A DNA stretch of 64,000 bases from CBDFKK01 sp965248815. GTDB lineage: Bacteria; Pseudomonadota; Alphaproteobacteria; SMXP01. Positions 26,747-36,247 of the stretch are shown piece by piece (positions within the stretch are counted from its first letter, which is position 1; each line of letters opens with the position of its first letter). Below the pieces are notes generated by a model that ran no database searches, was not told where the DNA came from, and saw nothing but the letters and a program-made list of their open reading frames with translations. A program made the translations under genes and the position numbers. The stretch lies in contig CBDFKK010000008.1 of NCBI GenBank assembly GCA_965248815.1, forward strand, positions 2,046,001 through 2,110,000. Reading direction: 5' to 3'.

Positions 26747-27781
26747 ATGGATTTACGGAATATTCCTCGGCCCGCGCATCACCGTCCCGACGGCACGTTT
26801 CGCAATCCGCCCGGCAGTCCGACACGGGGCGCGAGCCCCAAACAGTTGTGGCAGTTTTGGAAAGGCATGGCGCAGCGGCGCTTGGAGCGGCCGGATATTC
26901 CCGCCGGACATCGCCTTTCGGAGCGTGAAGCCCTCAATCAATTTCACAGTACTGTTGACGACAGCGTGACCTGGCTTGGCCATGCCTCGTTTCTTGTTCG
27001 AACCGGCGGGCTCACAATTCTGACCGATCCTTACTTGAGCAAGATCGCCGGTCCGGCGGGGTTTGGCCCTAAGCGCTATGTCGACTGCCCGATTTCTCTA
27101 AAGAATCTTCCGCAGCCGGACATTCTTGTGGTGAGCCACAATCATTATGACCATTTGGACGACACGACATTGCGCCGCCTCAAGGGCAATAATCGCATGA
27201 CCGTGATCGTGCCGCTCGGCCTTGCAGGTTTCTTTCGCGAGCGCGGTTATAAGAATGTGGTTGAGCTTGATTGGCGGCAATACATTCATTTGGGTGCTGG
27301 CGACGAGTTGGGCGGCGTCCGCATTACCGCATTGCCGGTCGTGCACTGGTCGCGCCGCATCGGTCATGATTACAACGCGACGCTGTGGGCCGGTTTTTCA
27401 TTCAAATCGAAGTCGCGGCATATATTTTTCGGTGGCGACAGCGGCTACGGTGACGTATTCGAACATATCGGCAATCACTACGGACCGTTCGACGAAGCTT
27501 TGTTGGGCATAGGCGCCTATGAGCCCCGCGATATGATGCGCGCTTCCCATGCAACGCCTGAAGAAGCGGTGCAAATGGGTCTAGATTAGGGCGCACACAA
27601 TATGGTCGCCATGCATTGGGGAACCGTAATTCTTATTCTTGAGCCGCCTTTTGAACCGCCCCAAAGATTTCTCGAAGCCGGACGTGCTCGGGGACTTGAC
27701 GATGACCGGCTGTGGGTGATGCGGATTGGCGAAACCCGCCGTCTGCCACCACGTTCCGGCGAATGGCCTTCCAATCGTTGA
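26747..27781 (+). pseudogene. MBL-fold metallohydrolase (UlaG/NAPE-PLD-like) with in-frame TAG
   Basis: A metallo-beta-lactamase-fold hydrolase. WLGHASFLVRTGGLTILTDP begins the fold, the zinc motif HxHxDH is SHNHYDHLD, and VVHWSRR and FFGGDSGYGD supply later ligands. Translation stops at TAG 27587-27589 after EEAVQMGLD. The same frame continues as GAHNMVAMHWGTVILI ... PPQRFLEAG to TGA at 27779. That tail contains the conserved MHWGT near the last metal ligand, so the truncated product would lack it. TTG-to-TAG would explain the stop. The start could be 26747 or 26702. Substrate unknown; it precedes regB. Confidence 0.82.
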
Positions 27782-27854
27782 CGCGGCCATCGTGCGCTTC
27801 TGCCCAAAGGACAGGCGCCCCGTTCTGGTATAGTGAACCGGAGGAGACGCCCGC

Positions 27855-29306
27855 ATGACCCAGTCGCACGATTTCGATGCCGCCCAATTGAACATGGCCG
27901 ATGCCTTGAGCGCGCGGCCGGGCGGCGTGCGCTTGCGTACACTTATTTGGTTGCGCTGGTTTGCGATCATTGGGCAGACCGGCGCCATTTTATTTGTGCA
28001 CTTTGTGCTGGCTTACAACTTGCCGCTCATTCCTTGTTTGCTCCTTATCGGAACCAGCGTCATTCTCAACTTGGTGGTTCTCGTCGTCTATCCGTCAAGC
28101 CGGCTTCTCAGCGATCTCGAGGCCTCGGGCTACCTCGGTTTCGACATTCTACAATTAGCGGGCCTTTTGTTCCTCACCGGGGGAATCGAAAATCCGTTTA
28201 CGCTGCTGTTTCTCGCGCCGGTCACGATTTCGGCGACAATGCTCAGCTTGCGCAATACGCTCATGCTGGGGTCCCTTGCCATTTTGTGCGTTACGGTTTT
28301 GGCCGTCTACCATATGCCGCTTCCCTGGCGTGAGGCGACGGGTTTGAGCCTTCCCACACTTTATGTCTACGGATTGTGGATCGCGCTTATTTTGGGTCTG
28401 GGTTTCACGGGCTCATATGCGTGGCGTGTCGCAGCGGAATCGCGGCGAATGTCGGAGGCGCTGGCGACCACGCAGTTGATTTTGTCGCGCGAGCAGAAAC
28501 TTTCGGCTCTCGGCGGACTGGCCGCGGCCGCTGCTCACGAATTGGGAACCCCGCTCGCGACCATTCAATTAACCGCGCGTGAATTAGAACGCGACGTCGA
28601 CCCAGCCAGTCCGTATGCAGAGGATATTGTGCTCATTAGTTCTCAAGCTGCTCGCTGCAGAACCATACTGGGAGAGCTGTTCGAACGGCGCGATCAAAGC
28701 GATGAAATATATTCGCGTTATCTCATGAGTACGCTCTTGGACGAAATCGTCGAGCCCTACCGCGGTGAGAGTATCAATATATTGGTCCAAACACTGAGCG
28801 GCAAAGGGACAGAGCCTCAAGTTTGGCGGCAGCCTGAAATCAAACATGGACTGGATTGTTTTATTCAGAACGCCGTCGACTTTGCGCAGTCAGAAGTCGT
28901 GATCGCTGCAAGTTGGGATAAGGAGTCGATTGCGGTTTCGATCATTGACGATGGATCGGGCTTTTCACCAGACGTGTTGGCGAGGTTGGGTGAGCCTTAT
29001 GTGACCACGCGCCCCCAAGGGACAAAGAAAAAGGAGGTATCGACGCGGCTCGACGGACGGGTCAATGAAGGCTTGGGCCTTGGATTTTTTATTGCCAAGA
29101 CCTTGCTGGAGCACACTAGAGCGAAAGTTAGTTTTGGAAATCTGCCCCAAACTGATCCGGGCGACACCATTCCGGGAGATATTAAATCGGCACGCGGCGC
29201 CTGGATTACGATCCGCTGGCCCCGTGAAGTGATTGCGGCGGGACCCATCGCCTCGGAAGTTGAACGTCTGCATGTTGCGGATGCCTCAGCCGCTGCTGCC
29301 GAATGA
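27855..29306 (+). CDS. regB: RegB/PrrB/ActS-type redox-sensing histidine kinase
   Basis: 483 residues. Six hydrophobic segments fill about residues 30-190. The quinone-binding motif GGIENPF is at 109-115. The H-box AAAHELGTPLAT carries His228, and the redox Cys of the family is Cys268 in QAARCRTIL. ATPase boxes IIDDGSGF and GLGLGFFIAK follow. RegB phosphorylates RegA under low oxygen to control respiration, carbon and nitrogen fixation genes. GGAGGAGA precedes the ATG. regA follows after 70 bases. Confidence 0.93.
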   Translation: MTQSHDFDAAQLNMADALSARPGGVRLRTLIWLRWFAIIGQTGAILFVHFVLAYNLPLIPCLLLIGTSVILNLVVLVVYPSSRLLSDLEASGYLGFDILQLAGLLFLTGGIENPFTLLFLAPVTISATMLSLRNTLMLGSLAILCVTVLAVYHMPLPWREATGLSLPTLYVYGLWIALILGLGFTGSYAWRVAAESRRMSEALATTQLILSREQKLSALGGLAAAAAHELGTPLATIQLTARELERDVDPASPYAEDIVLISSQAARCRTILGELFERRDQSDEIYSRYLMSTLLDEIVEPYRGESINILVQTLSGKGTEPQVWRQPEIKHGLDCFIQNAVDFAQSEVVIAASWDKESIAVSIIDDGSGFSPDVLARLGEPYVTTRPQGTKKKEVSTRLDGRVNEGLGLGFFIAKTLLEHTRAKVSFGNLPQTDPGDTIPGDIKSARGAWITIRWPREVIAAGPIASEVERLHVADASAAAAE

Positions 29307-29376
29307 ACGGCAAGCCTGGGCAGTCAAGGCCGACAAGGATATACTCGCGCCAAAGTCAAATGGTGCCAGAACCAGG

Positions 29377-29919
29377 ATGAACATGGACCAACAAGAAGAT
29401 CGCAGTTTATTGATCGTCGACGACGATGCCCCGTTTCGCAATCGCCTCGAGCGGGCAATGGAACGCCGCGGATTTACCGTGACGTCAGCGGAAAGTTGTG
29501 AGGCGGCCGTCGCAGCGGCAACGAACGCACCACCGGCTTACGCGGTTATTGACCTGCGTTTGGGCGACGGCAACGGTCTGGATGTGGTCGAAGTCATCCA
29601 CCGCCAGCGTCCCGACGCGCGCGTCGTCATGTTGACCGGCTACGGCAATATCACGACCGCCGTTGCCGCCGTGAAAGCCGGCGCGGTCGACTATTTGTCG
29701 AAACCTGCTGATGCAGATGACATTGAAAAAGCGCTGTTGGCTCAACCGGACGAAAAGCCGGACCCACCAGAAAATCCCATGTCGGCGGACCGGGTGCGCT
29801 GGGAACACATTCAAAGAGTTTACGAGCTGTGCGATCGCAACGTTTCAGAAACGGCGCGGCGTCTCAATATGCACAGACGGACCTTGCAGCGGATTCTTGC
29901 TAAACGCTCGCCGCGCTAG
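29377..29919 (+). CDS. regA: RegA/PrrA/ActR-type response regulator
   Basis: About 180 residues. The receiver domain has LLIVDDDAPFRNRL, phospho-acceptor Asp in YAVIDLRLGDGNGLD, the Thr in VMLTGYGNITTA and Lys in DYLSKPA. After a proline linker comes the very conserved Fis-like helix-turn-helix VSETARRLNMHRRTLQRILAKRSPR of the RegA family. It is the global redox transcription factor partner of RegB. Start at ATG 29377; a second ATG lies two codons on. Confidence 0.94.
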   Translation: MNMDQQEDRSLLIVDDDAPFRNRLERAMERRGFTVTSAESCEAAVAAATNAPPAYAVIDLRLGDGNGLDVVEVIHRQRPDARVVMLTGYGNITTAVAAVKAGAVDYLSKPADADDIEKALLAQPDEKPDPPENPMSADRVRWEHIQRVYELCDRNVSETARRLNMHRRTLQRILAKRSPR

Positions 29920-30021
29920 TTCGCATAAACCTCTGAAATTCCAATCAAAATTTGGTTAACGCCATGGTAAGCGCGGCCCACTAATGTTGCGCCTCAGAAG
30001 CCCTACAGCGTGGACTGAGTC

Positions 30022-31212
30022 ATGTCGGCTGACACCGAACGTTTGCCAGAGCAAGAAGACCTTCTGCTCGATCTTGCGAAACGCCTCGCCTATCACAAGC
30101 AGGGCCGCTCGGCTGTTTGCATTCACACCTCGATGCTGCGACCCGAAATAAAGACCACACAAGACGTTAACTTGGCAGCCCGGAAGGCACGCGACTTGGC
30201 TTATCGCTACCAAGGCGAAGTATTCCATCTGTCAAACGACGACTTGGTCTTTATCATGAAGGATGCGAAGGAGGGCCTCGTCAAAGATATTTTGGATCAG
30301 ATTTGTCACATTTTTCGGCACGATCCCCTAGTCAAGTCGAAGCGCGACAGGTTTATCACGCGCTATGTAATGGACGATCAGTACCAAGAGTTTTTGGATT
30401 TTGCAAAAATCACGAGACATCAGGCTTCGACGCAAGGAGAAGATGGCACTGCCCGTCCCTTCGATGTTGATCTCGAAGATCCAGGTCTGATTCAAACGCC
30501 CACGGGCGCGGTCGATCCGGAAGAAATCGTACAGAAATCTCAAATTTACATGTTTGGCAATTCAGACCTCGAGCCGCGTGCATGCAAAGTATTTTTGCCA
30601 GACGACTCGCATATCGAAGGTCTGATGGATGGCATCGACATCGAAAGCAATATGGAGCTTCGCTCATTTGCGCTTGAATTTGGAGAACGCAATGTGCTCG
30701 TTGTAGCGCCTCACCTTGCAGCACCTTGGCCCGCGCCTTGGGCAATGAAAACTAAGGTTGCCACTTTATTGAGTTCAGAGTTTTTAACTTTTGACCGAGA
30801 TTGGAAAGCAGCCGCCGACCCGGAAGACCCTCAGCGTCCAAGTTTCATTATTGCGTACCGCGATATTCAAGCCGATCGGACTCTGTTTCAGTTCGCCAGG
30901 GACTTTGTCACTGAGCGCGGTTACGACCTATGGCTCGACGGTGTGACAAAAGATCAGTTGCCGACCATCGATCTCGATAGTCTTGGGGTCAGCATGATTT
31001 GTCTTGAGTCGCTTGGGACACGTGAAGAGCTGGGTCTGACCCGCAAAATCCTCAAAATGGCCGTCGGACATATAGGCGGAGAACGCGTCGTGCTTGGCCA
31101 GTGTGAACTCGAAGGATCTCTTGATTTGGCCCGTGAACTGGGGATCGCTTGCGTCTCGGGAAGCTATGCCGACGCGGTATTTGCTGGAACTAAGTCTTGG
31201 AAAGCAGCCTAG
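30022..31212 (+). CDS. Conserved hypothetical protein, possibly EAL-like in its C-terminus
   Basis: 396 residues, soluble, acidic, no signal peptide. I do not recognise a named family. The last third (from FIIAYRDIQADRTLFQF to IACVSGSYADAVFAGT) has a rhythm like an EAL phosphodiesterase barrel: a strand-helix repeat, GQCELEGSLDLARELGI and a terminal G-x-Y-x-x-x-V-F-x-G. The canonical EAL and DDFG motifs are absent, so catalysis is not expected. The N-terminus contains FHLSNDDLVFIMKDA, reminiscent of a degenerate GGDEF strand. It stands alone after regA and ends in a hairpin terminator. Confidence 0.6.
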   Translation: MSADTERLPEQEDLLLDLAKRLAYHKQGRSAVCIHTSMLRPEIKTTQDVNLAARKARDLAYRYQGEVFHLSNDDLVFIMKDAKEGLVKDILDQICHIFRHDPLVKSKRDRFITRYVMDDQYQEFLDFAKITRHQASTQGEDGTARPFDVDLEDPGLIQTPTGAVDPEEIVQKSQIYMFGNSDLEPRACKVFLPDDSHIEGLMDGIDIESNMELRSFALEFGERNVLVVAPHLAAPWPAPWAMKTKVATLLSSEFLTFDRDWKAAADPEDPQRPSFIIAYRDIQADRTLFQFARDFVTERGYDLWLDGVTKDQLPTIDLDSLGVSMICLESLGTREELGLTRKILKMAVGHIGGERVVLGQCELEGSLDLARELGIACVSGSYADAVFAGTKSWKAA

Positions 31213-31249
31213 AGCGAATTCCTCTAACGTGGAAACGCTCTAGATTTTC
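31209..31249 (+). terminator. Hairpin terminator after the hypothetical gene
   Basis: The stem CTAGAGCG/CGCTCTAG is extended by TTCC/GGAA across one mismatch, followed by ATTTTC. It starts inside the stop codon of the upstream gene. Confidence 0.6.
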
Positions 31250-31377
31250 ATCGCTCACGGCAGTTTTGTTCCAAGATAGACAAAACGCCTGCGCGGGCGC
31301 GCCGCAAAAGCGGCGACTCGCAGTTGCGAGCGTTCGCAAAATTCAATCAATCGTTTCCGATTAATAGAATCGTGCGT

Positions 31378-31812
31378 CTAAAGCTCCGCATCCGTATAGT
31401 CGAAAAGGCGGGATGCGGCGGCGCGTGCGAATCTGAGGAGCACGGCCCGTTTGCGCGCGCTTTGGGCGCGCCCTTCCGGTGCCGGGCGCACGATTTCCCC
31501 GCCATAGCGGTCCGCCAGAATAAGGCCGGTCGTTTCCGGTAGAACTTCAACCGGAAAATCCTCGGCGACCGCGAAAAAAAACTGATCGCAATAATCCAAA
31601 TATTCAGGCCACTTTACGTCGGCGCGAAAGTCGGCGAGGCTACTTTTGATCTCTACAAAGATGATATGGCCGTTCTTGCCGAGGCCTGCGACATCGACAC
31701 GTCGGCCCGTGTTGAGGGTAAGCTCGGTTAGTGGACTGTGACCCAAGTCCAGCATCAGGCGGCTAACGCCGCGAGCGAGATCCAAAGCAAGGCGATCGTC
31801 GCGTTCCGGCAT
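31378..31812 (-). CDS. mmcB: MmcB-family DNA repair protein
   Basis: 144 residues with a PD-(D/E)xK nuclease-like core: RRVDVAGLGKNGHIIFVEIKSSLADFRADVKW, where Asp and ExK form the expected metal site. It is followed by YLDYCDQFFFAVAEDFP. This pattern matches MmcB, a protein implicated in alphaproteobacterial DNA damage tolerance. It is 24 bases from the bioB stop on the same strand. I looked for a LexA box (GTTC-N7-GTTC) upstream and did not find one. Confidence 0.8.
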   Translation of the reverse strand: MPERDDRLALDLARGVSRLMLDLGHSPLTELTLNTGRRVDVAGLGKNGHIIFVEIKSSLADFRADVKWPEYLDYCDQFFFAVAEDFPVEVLPETTGLILADRYGGEIVRPAPEGRAQSARKRAVLLRFARAAASRLFDYTDAEL

Positions 31813-31836
31813 TACAGGCCCTGACTTTTGTGCGCC

Positions 31837-32850
31837 TTAGTGCTCTTCGGGGCTGGCGGGCATGGTCTCAAATCCGAGTTTGGCCATGAGCGCGTCGTCC
31901 TTGGCTTGACCCGGGTTTCTTGTGGTCAAGAGTTCATCGCCGACAAAGATCGAATTGGCGCCGGCGATAAAACAAAGCGCTTGAACTTCTTCGCTCATAT
32001 GTTCGCGGCCTGCCGAAAGCCGAACCATGGAGCGCGGCATCATGATGCGCGCCGCGGCAATGGTTCTCACAAAGTCGAGAGGTTCTAGATTGGAAACCTC
32101 GGCAAGCGGCGTCCCCTCAACGCGCATCAGCATATTGATCGGTACGCTTTCAGGGTGAGCCGGCAAGTTGGCAAGAGTGATCAACATGCCTGCCCGGTCC
32201 TGTTCGCTTTCGCCCATACCGACAATGCCGCCGCAGCATACATTGATCCCAGCGTTCCGCACGCGTTCCAATGTATCAAGGCGGTCTTGATATGTCCGTG
32301 TCGAGATGATCTCAGCGTAATAATCTTCTGACGTATCGATATTGTGATTGTAATAGTCGAGGCCGGCATCCGATAGCCTCTGAGCTTGACATTCCGTTAG
32401 CATGCCGAGGGTCATGCACGTTTCGAGGCCTAGAGACTTCACCTCTCCAACCATAAGGCACAGCTCATCCATGTCCCTGTCTTTGGGCTCGCGCCAGGCG
32501 GCGCCCATACAAAAGCGCGTCGCGCCCTCCGATTTTGCCTGGCGCGCCGTCTCGATGACATCCTTCAGGGCCGATAGTTTGGTTGCGGCCAGCCCGGTTT
32601 CGAAATGGGCGCTTTGATTGCAGTAGCCGCAATCCTCCGGGCAACCTCCGGTCTTGATCGAAAGAAGCCTGCTCTTTTGAATTTTATTGGGATCAAAGTG
32701 TGTGCGGTGAACGGCTTGTGCTTCGAAGATCAAATCGGAAAAAGGCTTCTGGATCAGCGCCAAAGCCTCAACCGGCGACCAGTCGTGCCTCTCTTGCGCT
32801 ATGGGCGTATGAGTTTGCATGGCCCGGAAAAGAACACCGAGATCTGTCAT
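31837..32850 (-). CDS. bioB: BioB, biotin synthase
   Basis: 337 residues. The radical-SAM CxxxCxxC cluster is GGCPEDCGYCNQSAHF; further BioB blocks are FCMGAAWREPKDRDM, YYNHNIDTS and CCGGIVGMGE. The enzyme inserts sulfur into dethiobiotin. The ATG at 32850 has GAGG at a good distance; the frame stays open to 32979 without similarity. No other biotin genes are adjacent. The spacer upstream contains a TTTTGT-AA-ACAAAA inverted repeat (32991-33004) of unknown meaning. Confidence 0.94.
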   Translation of the reverse strand: MTDLGVLFRAMQTHTPIAQERHDWSPVEALALIQKPFSDLIFEAQAVHRTHFDPNKIQKSRLLSIKTGGCPEDCGYCNQSAHFETGLAATKLSALKDVIETARQAKSEGATRFCMGAAWREPKDRDMDELCLMVGEVKSLGLETCMTLGMLTECQAQRLSDAGLDYYNHNIDTSEDYYAEIISTRTYQDRLDTLERVRNAGINVCCGGIVGMGESEQDRAGMLITLANLPAHPESVPINMLMRVEGTPLAEVSNLEPLDFVRTIAAARIMMPRSMVRLSAGREHMSEEVQALCFIAGANSIFVGDELLTTRNPGQAKDDALMAKLGFETMPASPEEH

Positions 32851-33063
32851 TAAAGCCTCGCACATCGGAAAGGGTGCGCCGCGGGGCGGCATGTGGCCGC
32901 AGTTTAGGCGGCTTTTTGCCAGATGCAAGTGTGTGACTTTGAGGCGCAAGTGCCAATTCTTTGACCCCATCCTGCTCATGAAGTTGATATTTTTGTAAAC
33001 AAAAGTGCGCTAAGTGAAGTGATGAAGTGAAGTGGCGCTCATGGGCGGACATCGAGGACAAGA

Positions 33064-33501
33064 ATGACTCTTGATTGGCTGGACCTGACATTAGGCGGGC
33101 TTGCGCCCGATCGGCAGCTCCAAGTGGCGCGAATGGCCAGACGGGGTGCCGTTGGTCTACTCGTCATTGTCACGATACTCACGCTCGTTCCCGATACGCT
33201 GGCGGGAGATATCGAACGGTTTGGGATTGACGACAAGGCGGGGCACATACTCGCCTATGTATCGCTGATGTCGAGTTGGGCTTACGCAGTGGCCTCGCCG
33301 ATGGCCAGGCTCCAGGTGCTGGGAGCGCTTGCGGCCTACGGCGGGCTCTTAGGGTTTCAAGCTTTAATGGGATACGGCCGCCAAGCGTCGTGGGAAGACA
33401 TGGTGGCGAATTCTTTGGGGCTGCTTATTGGCCTTGCTCTTGCCGTTATGGTGGCGCGGGTGTTCCGCCAAATCCACCGCAAGTTTGCTGAGAGAAACTA
33501 A
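33064..33501 (+). CDS. VanZ-like membrane protein
   Basis: 145 residues with about four membrane segments. DDKAGHILAYVSLMSSWAY matches the VanZ-like D-K-x-x-H-x-x-A-Y motif, and ASWEDMVANSLGLLIG is the usual second signature. The function of the family outside glycopeptide resistance is unclear. It is convergent with the next gene. GAAGTGA direct repeats lie upstream at 33014-33035. Confidence 0.75.
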   Translation: MTLDWLDLTLGGLAPDRQLQVARMARRGAVGLLVIVTILTLVPDTLAGDIERFGIDDKAGHILAYVSLMSSWAYAVASPMARLQVLGALAAYGGLLGFQALMGYGRQASWEDMVANSLGLLIGLALAVMVARVFRQIHRKFAERN

Positions 33502-33513
33502 CCAGCCACGCCG

Positions 33514-34485
33514 CTAAAGAGCACCAGGATTTAGAAACTTAGGATACGGAGCAATTCCCTCGAGCAAGTGCGCACCTTGCTTTCGGGTAATGGTCAACTT
33601 TTGGTCGTCCATCATTGTTACAACTTTTCGCAATCGCCGCCCATCATCCGCCCACAGATGAAGCCGCCGTTCCGGATTGCCCCTTTTCTTGGATCGCTCC
33701 AAGGGCGTTACATCGCAAATAAAGTAATCAAGATCAGTCAAAGTGCCGTCTTCATTTTTTGCATCGACGCGATCTATTAGCTTGACGGATAAGATATTCT
33801 TTCCCATCAGGAAATGTTCCGCCGTGGCCGAGTAGGCGAGCCAAGTAAATTCTTGTGTGCCGCCAGTATTGCTGTTGTAGCGGCCGAGCATGATTTCAAG
33901 GGGCACGGCGCTCGGATCGATATCGATCATCCAATCTTTTTTGTAAGCTACCGTCAGTTCCATGGGGTTATCGGGTGCGCGAATTCGCAAATTGGCCGAC
34001 GACGCCTTCAAGACAAATTGCGCCGTCCAGTCTCGCGGCTTGCCGTTGAACACGCCGTGTGCCTGTGTTGCCGCCCCGAGGGGGCGAAGATTGTCGTCAT
34101 AATCCCAGCGGCAATCCATATTGAACGCGGCGCCTGCACCTTGCGATACGGCGGTTGCGGAAATTCCACCGCCCTTGCGTTTCATGAATCCGCGCCGCGC
34201 TTTGCGCACGATGGAAAAGTGTTCGACTTGAAGCGTGGTGTTGTCGAGCGCGGTCTCAAACGTACCGCCGTCAATCAGCGTGTCACCCTTACCCAACTCA
34301 AAAAAGCGACTTTTTGCCTGGGAAAACTCGTCCGGCAATACTGGAACCCCCACTAATTGCATCTTAGCAGAGAGCGCGGCCGAGCCATAGCCGTCTTGCG
34401 GGTATAAGTTGCGAAAAGCGAACGACAATCGGACAGAACGGCAACTCTGGGATAAAATAGAGACAATGGGACAGCCAAGAACCAT
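33514..34485 (-). CDS. Hypothetical protein, 323 residues
   Basis: I do not recognise the family. The sequence is beta-rich and mostly hydrophilic, with an N-terminal stretch that could be a poor signal (VLGCPIVSILSQSC). Segments such as RWDYDDNLRPLGAATQAHGV and HLWADDGRRLRKVVTMMDDQ suggest an envelope-type beta protein, but that is only an impression. An internal ATG (MQLVGVPVLPDEF) is an alternative start. Its start is 23 bases from that of the divergent next gene, so the two share a promoter region. Confidence 0.55.
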   Translation of the reverse strand: MVLGCPIVSILSQSCRSVRLSFAFRNLYPQDGYGSAALSAKMQLVGVPVLPDEFSQAKSRFFELGKGDTLIDGGTFETALDNTTLQVEHFSIVRKARRGFMKRKGGGISATAVSQGAGAAFNMDCRWDYDDNLRPLGAATQAHGVFNGKPRDWTAQFVLKASSANLRIRAPDNPMELTVAYKKDWMIDIDPSAVPLEIMLGRYNSNTGGTQEFTWLAYSATAEHFLMGKNILSVKLIDRVDAKNEDGTLTDLDYFICDVTPLERSKKRGNPERRLHLWADDGRRLRKVVTMMDDQKLTITRKQGAHLLEGIAPYPKFLNPGAL

Positions 34486-34508
34486 TACAATTTAAGAGAA
34501 AATCAAAA

Positions 34509-34910
34509 GTGACAAAATCAACCAATAGTAGTGGCGACCTCAAATTTGAGCCGGGGCGGACGCGCTGGTCCAAGGGCAAACGGCCAAAATTTCACGACGA
34601 TGAGGCCGTTGACCGGGTTCTGTCGATCGTCATGGCTTTGGCCGGTGAGGTGTCAGTTCTGCGTGAGCGCGTGGACGCCCACGAGCGATTGGCGGCCCAA
34701 CACAACCTATATGGTCCGGCGGAGGTCGATGCTTTTGTCCCGGACGATGCCGTGGAAGCCGAACGCAACGCATGGCGGGACGGCTATTTGCGCCGGGTTT
34801 TTCGGGCTGTCGAACAAGACATTGAGGCGATTGCGCCGTCCGCAACCAAGGAAGAAGACTATAATGAGGTCATTCGGGAAATCGAGGGACCCACTTTTGA
34901 TGATCCTTAG
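34509..34910 (+). CDS. Hypothetical protein, 133 residues
   Basis: Acidic and probably helical. A basic N-terminus (GRTRWSKGKRPKFHDDEA) is followed by a likely coiled coil (VMALAGEVSVLRERVDAHERLAAQ) and a conserved-looking AWRDGYLRRVFRAVEQDIEAI. No named family recognised. It precedes a methyltransferase by 85 bases on the same strand and may be co-transcribed. Confidence 0.6.
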   Translation: MTKSTNSSGDLKFEPGRTRWSKGKRPKFHDDEAVDRVLSIVMALAGEVSVLRERVDAHERLAAQHNLYGPAEVDAFVPDDAVEAERNAWRDGYLRRVFRAVEQDIEAIAPSATKEEDYNEVIREIEGPTFDDP

Positions 34911-34995
34911 ACATAGGGCTTCGGCTCTGCCGGCTTTTTATAGCCGCTGGAACGCGATACCTTTCACCCCCTCGACCAACTAGGGTACGAAGATC

Positions 34996-36147
34996 ATGGG
35001 ACTACACGCCGGCCACGAAATGCTTGCAAAAGCGAACCACGACGAAGCGGCGCAGCAGTATTTTGTCGCCAGCCTCAAAAAATATTTGTTTCATCCTATC
35101 GAGACGGGCAACAAACGCATCGTCGACAACGTGGTCGTGCCGGAAATGGAAGCCGAGCAGGGCCGTCCACCGGAGAATTACCGCGAAGTCCGTGCGCGAT
35201 TGGAGGGCTTGACGGTTCACCAGACATGGAAAGCCATGTTGCGAAATGCGCAAGAAATGATGTGGGAGTATGTCGGCGAAAGTCTTGATCGCCAGCTTCC
35301 GGAAATGATCGAAAAGTCAAAGATCAAGAATCCCAAGGGCTCGTTGACGCTCGATCCGAACTTAAAAATTCCGCGCTATATCTGTGCGCTGGACATCCAC
35401 TGTATGCCCGGCAATTACCAAACCGAAACGCGCGAAGATGACATTCGCGCGGGCGCGTTTTTGGATCGGGGAGGCGCCATTTATCTTATGGGCCGCAATG
35501 GAAGTTTGAACGACGCGCGCGGCCACACGCTTGTGCAACATCTTTATGATCGGTTCGGCGATATCAAGCCGAAACGTATTTTGCAAATGGGGTGTGCGGC
35601 GGGCGTCAGCACCGTTCCTATAGCAGACGCGTTTCCGGACGCCGAAGTCCATGCCCTCGACGTCGGCGCGCCGATGTTGCGCTATGCGCATGCACGCGCA
35701 GAATATTTAGGCGCAAGCGTTCACTTTTCGCAACAAAATGCCGAGCACACAAACTTCGATGACAATAGTTTTGATGTCGTCATGTCGAGCGCCACACTTC
35801 ACGAAACCTCACACAAGGCACTGCCCGCAATCATTCAAGAATGTTTTCGCGTCTTGAAACCGGGCGGCATCATGGCGCATTTGGAGGTTCCCGGCCGTTT
35901 CAATGATATGGACACGTGGCAACGCATCCGTGCCGACTTTGAAACCTTTTGCAACAACGAGCCGTTCTGGCATGGCATATCGAAGGCAGACATCGCGGGA
36001 ATAAGTAAGCAGGCCGGCTTTGAAGACGTCAAAGAGTTTTATCAAGGCGCTCCCGAGAAAGCGCAATTGGGCAAACCCACCATCGCCGACAAATACGATC
36101 CAAGGGTTTGGCGCTGGTATCTTTTATCGGGAGTCAAACCTGCATAA
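34996..36147 (+). CDS. Class I SAM-dependent methyltransferase with N-terminal extension
   Basis: 383 residues. The Rossmann methyltransferase core starts near residue 190: motif I RILQMGCAAGVSTVPIADAF, the acidic end of strand 2 in VHALDVG, and motif IV-like FDVVMSSATLHE with RVLKPGGIMAHLEVPG. The first ~190 residues are an unrelated helical domain (YFVASLKKYLFHPIETGNKR) that I cannot name. Substrate unknown. A hairpin terminator follows the stop. Confidence 0.8.
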   Translation: MGLHAGHEMLAKANHDEAAQQYFVASLKKYLFHPIETGNKRIVDNVVVPEMEAEQGRPPENYREVRARLEGLTVHQTWKAMLRNAQEMMWEYVGESLDRQLPEMIEKSKIKNPKGSLTLDPNLKIPRYICALDIHCMPGNYQTETREDDIRAGAFLDRGGAIYLMGRNGSLNDARGHTLVQHLYDRFGDIKPKRILQMGCAAGVSTVPIADAFPDAEVHALDVGAPMLRYAHARAEYLGASVHFSQQNAEHTNFDDNSFDVVMSSATLHETSHKALPAIIQECFRVLKPGGIMAHLEVPGRFNDMDTWQRIRADFETFCNNEPFWHGISKADIAGISKQAGFEDVKEFYQGAPEKAQLGKPTIADKYDPRVWRWYLLSGVKPA

Positions 36148-36174
36148 CGCTACGCACCTGTGAAATCAGGCAGG

Positions 36175-36206
36175 CCCATGCCTTTCGGGGCATGGGTTTG
36201 CTTTTG
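36175..36206 (+). terminator. Rho-independent terminator after the methyltransferase gene
   Basis: Stem CCCATGCC/GGCATGGG with loop TTTCGG, followed by TTTGCTTTTG. Confidence 0.8.
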
Positions 36207-36247
36207 CAAAATGAAACGAACAGCGACCTTGAAAGGCACGGGCACTG

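Noticed and set aside
31813..31836. LexA box for mmcB
   Set aside because: Only one GTTC half-site near the start; no GTTC-N7-GTTC pair.
32991..33004. BirA-like operator upstream of bioB (TTGTAAAC)
   Set aside because: Only one half-site is present, and it lies far (about 140 bases) from the start.
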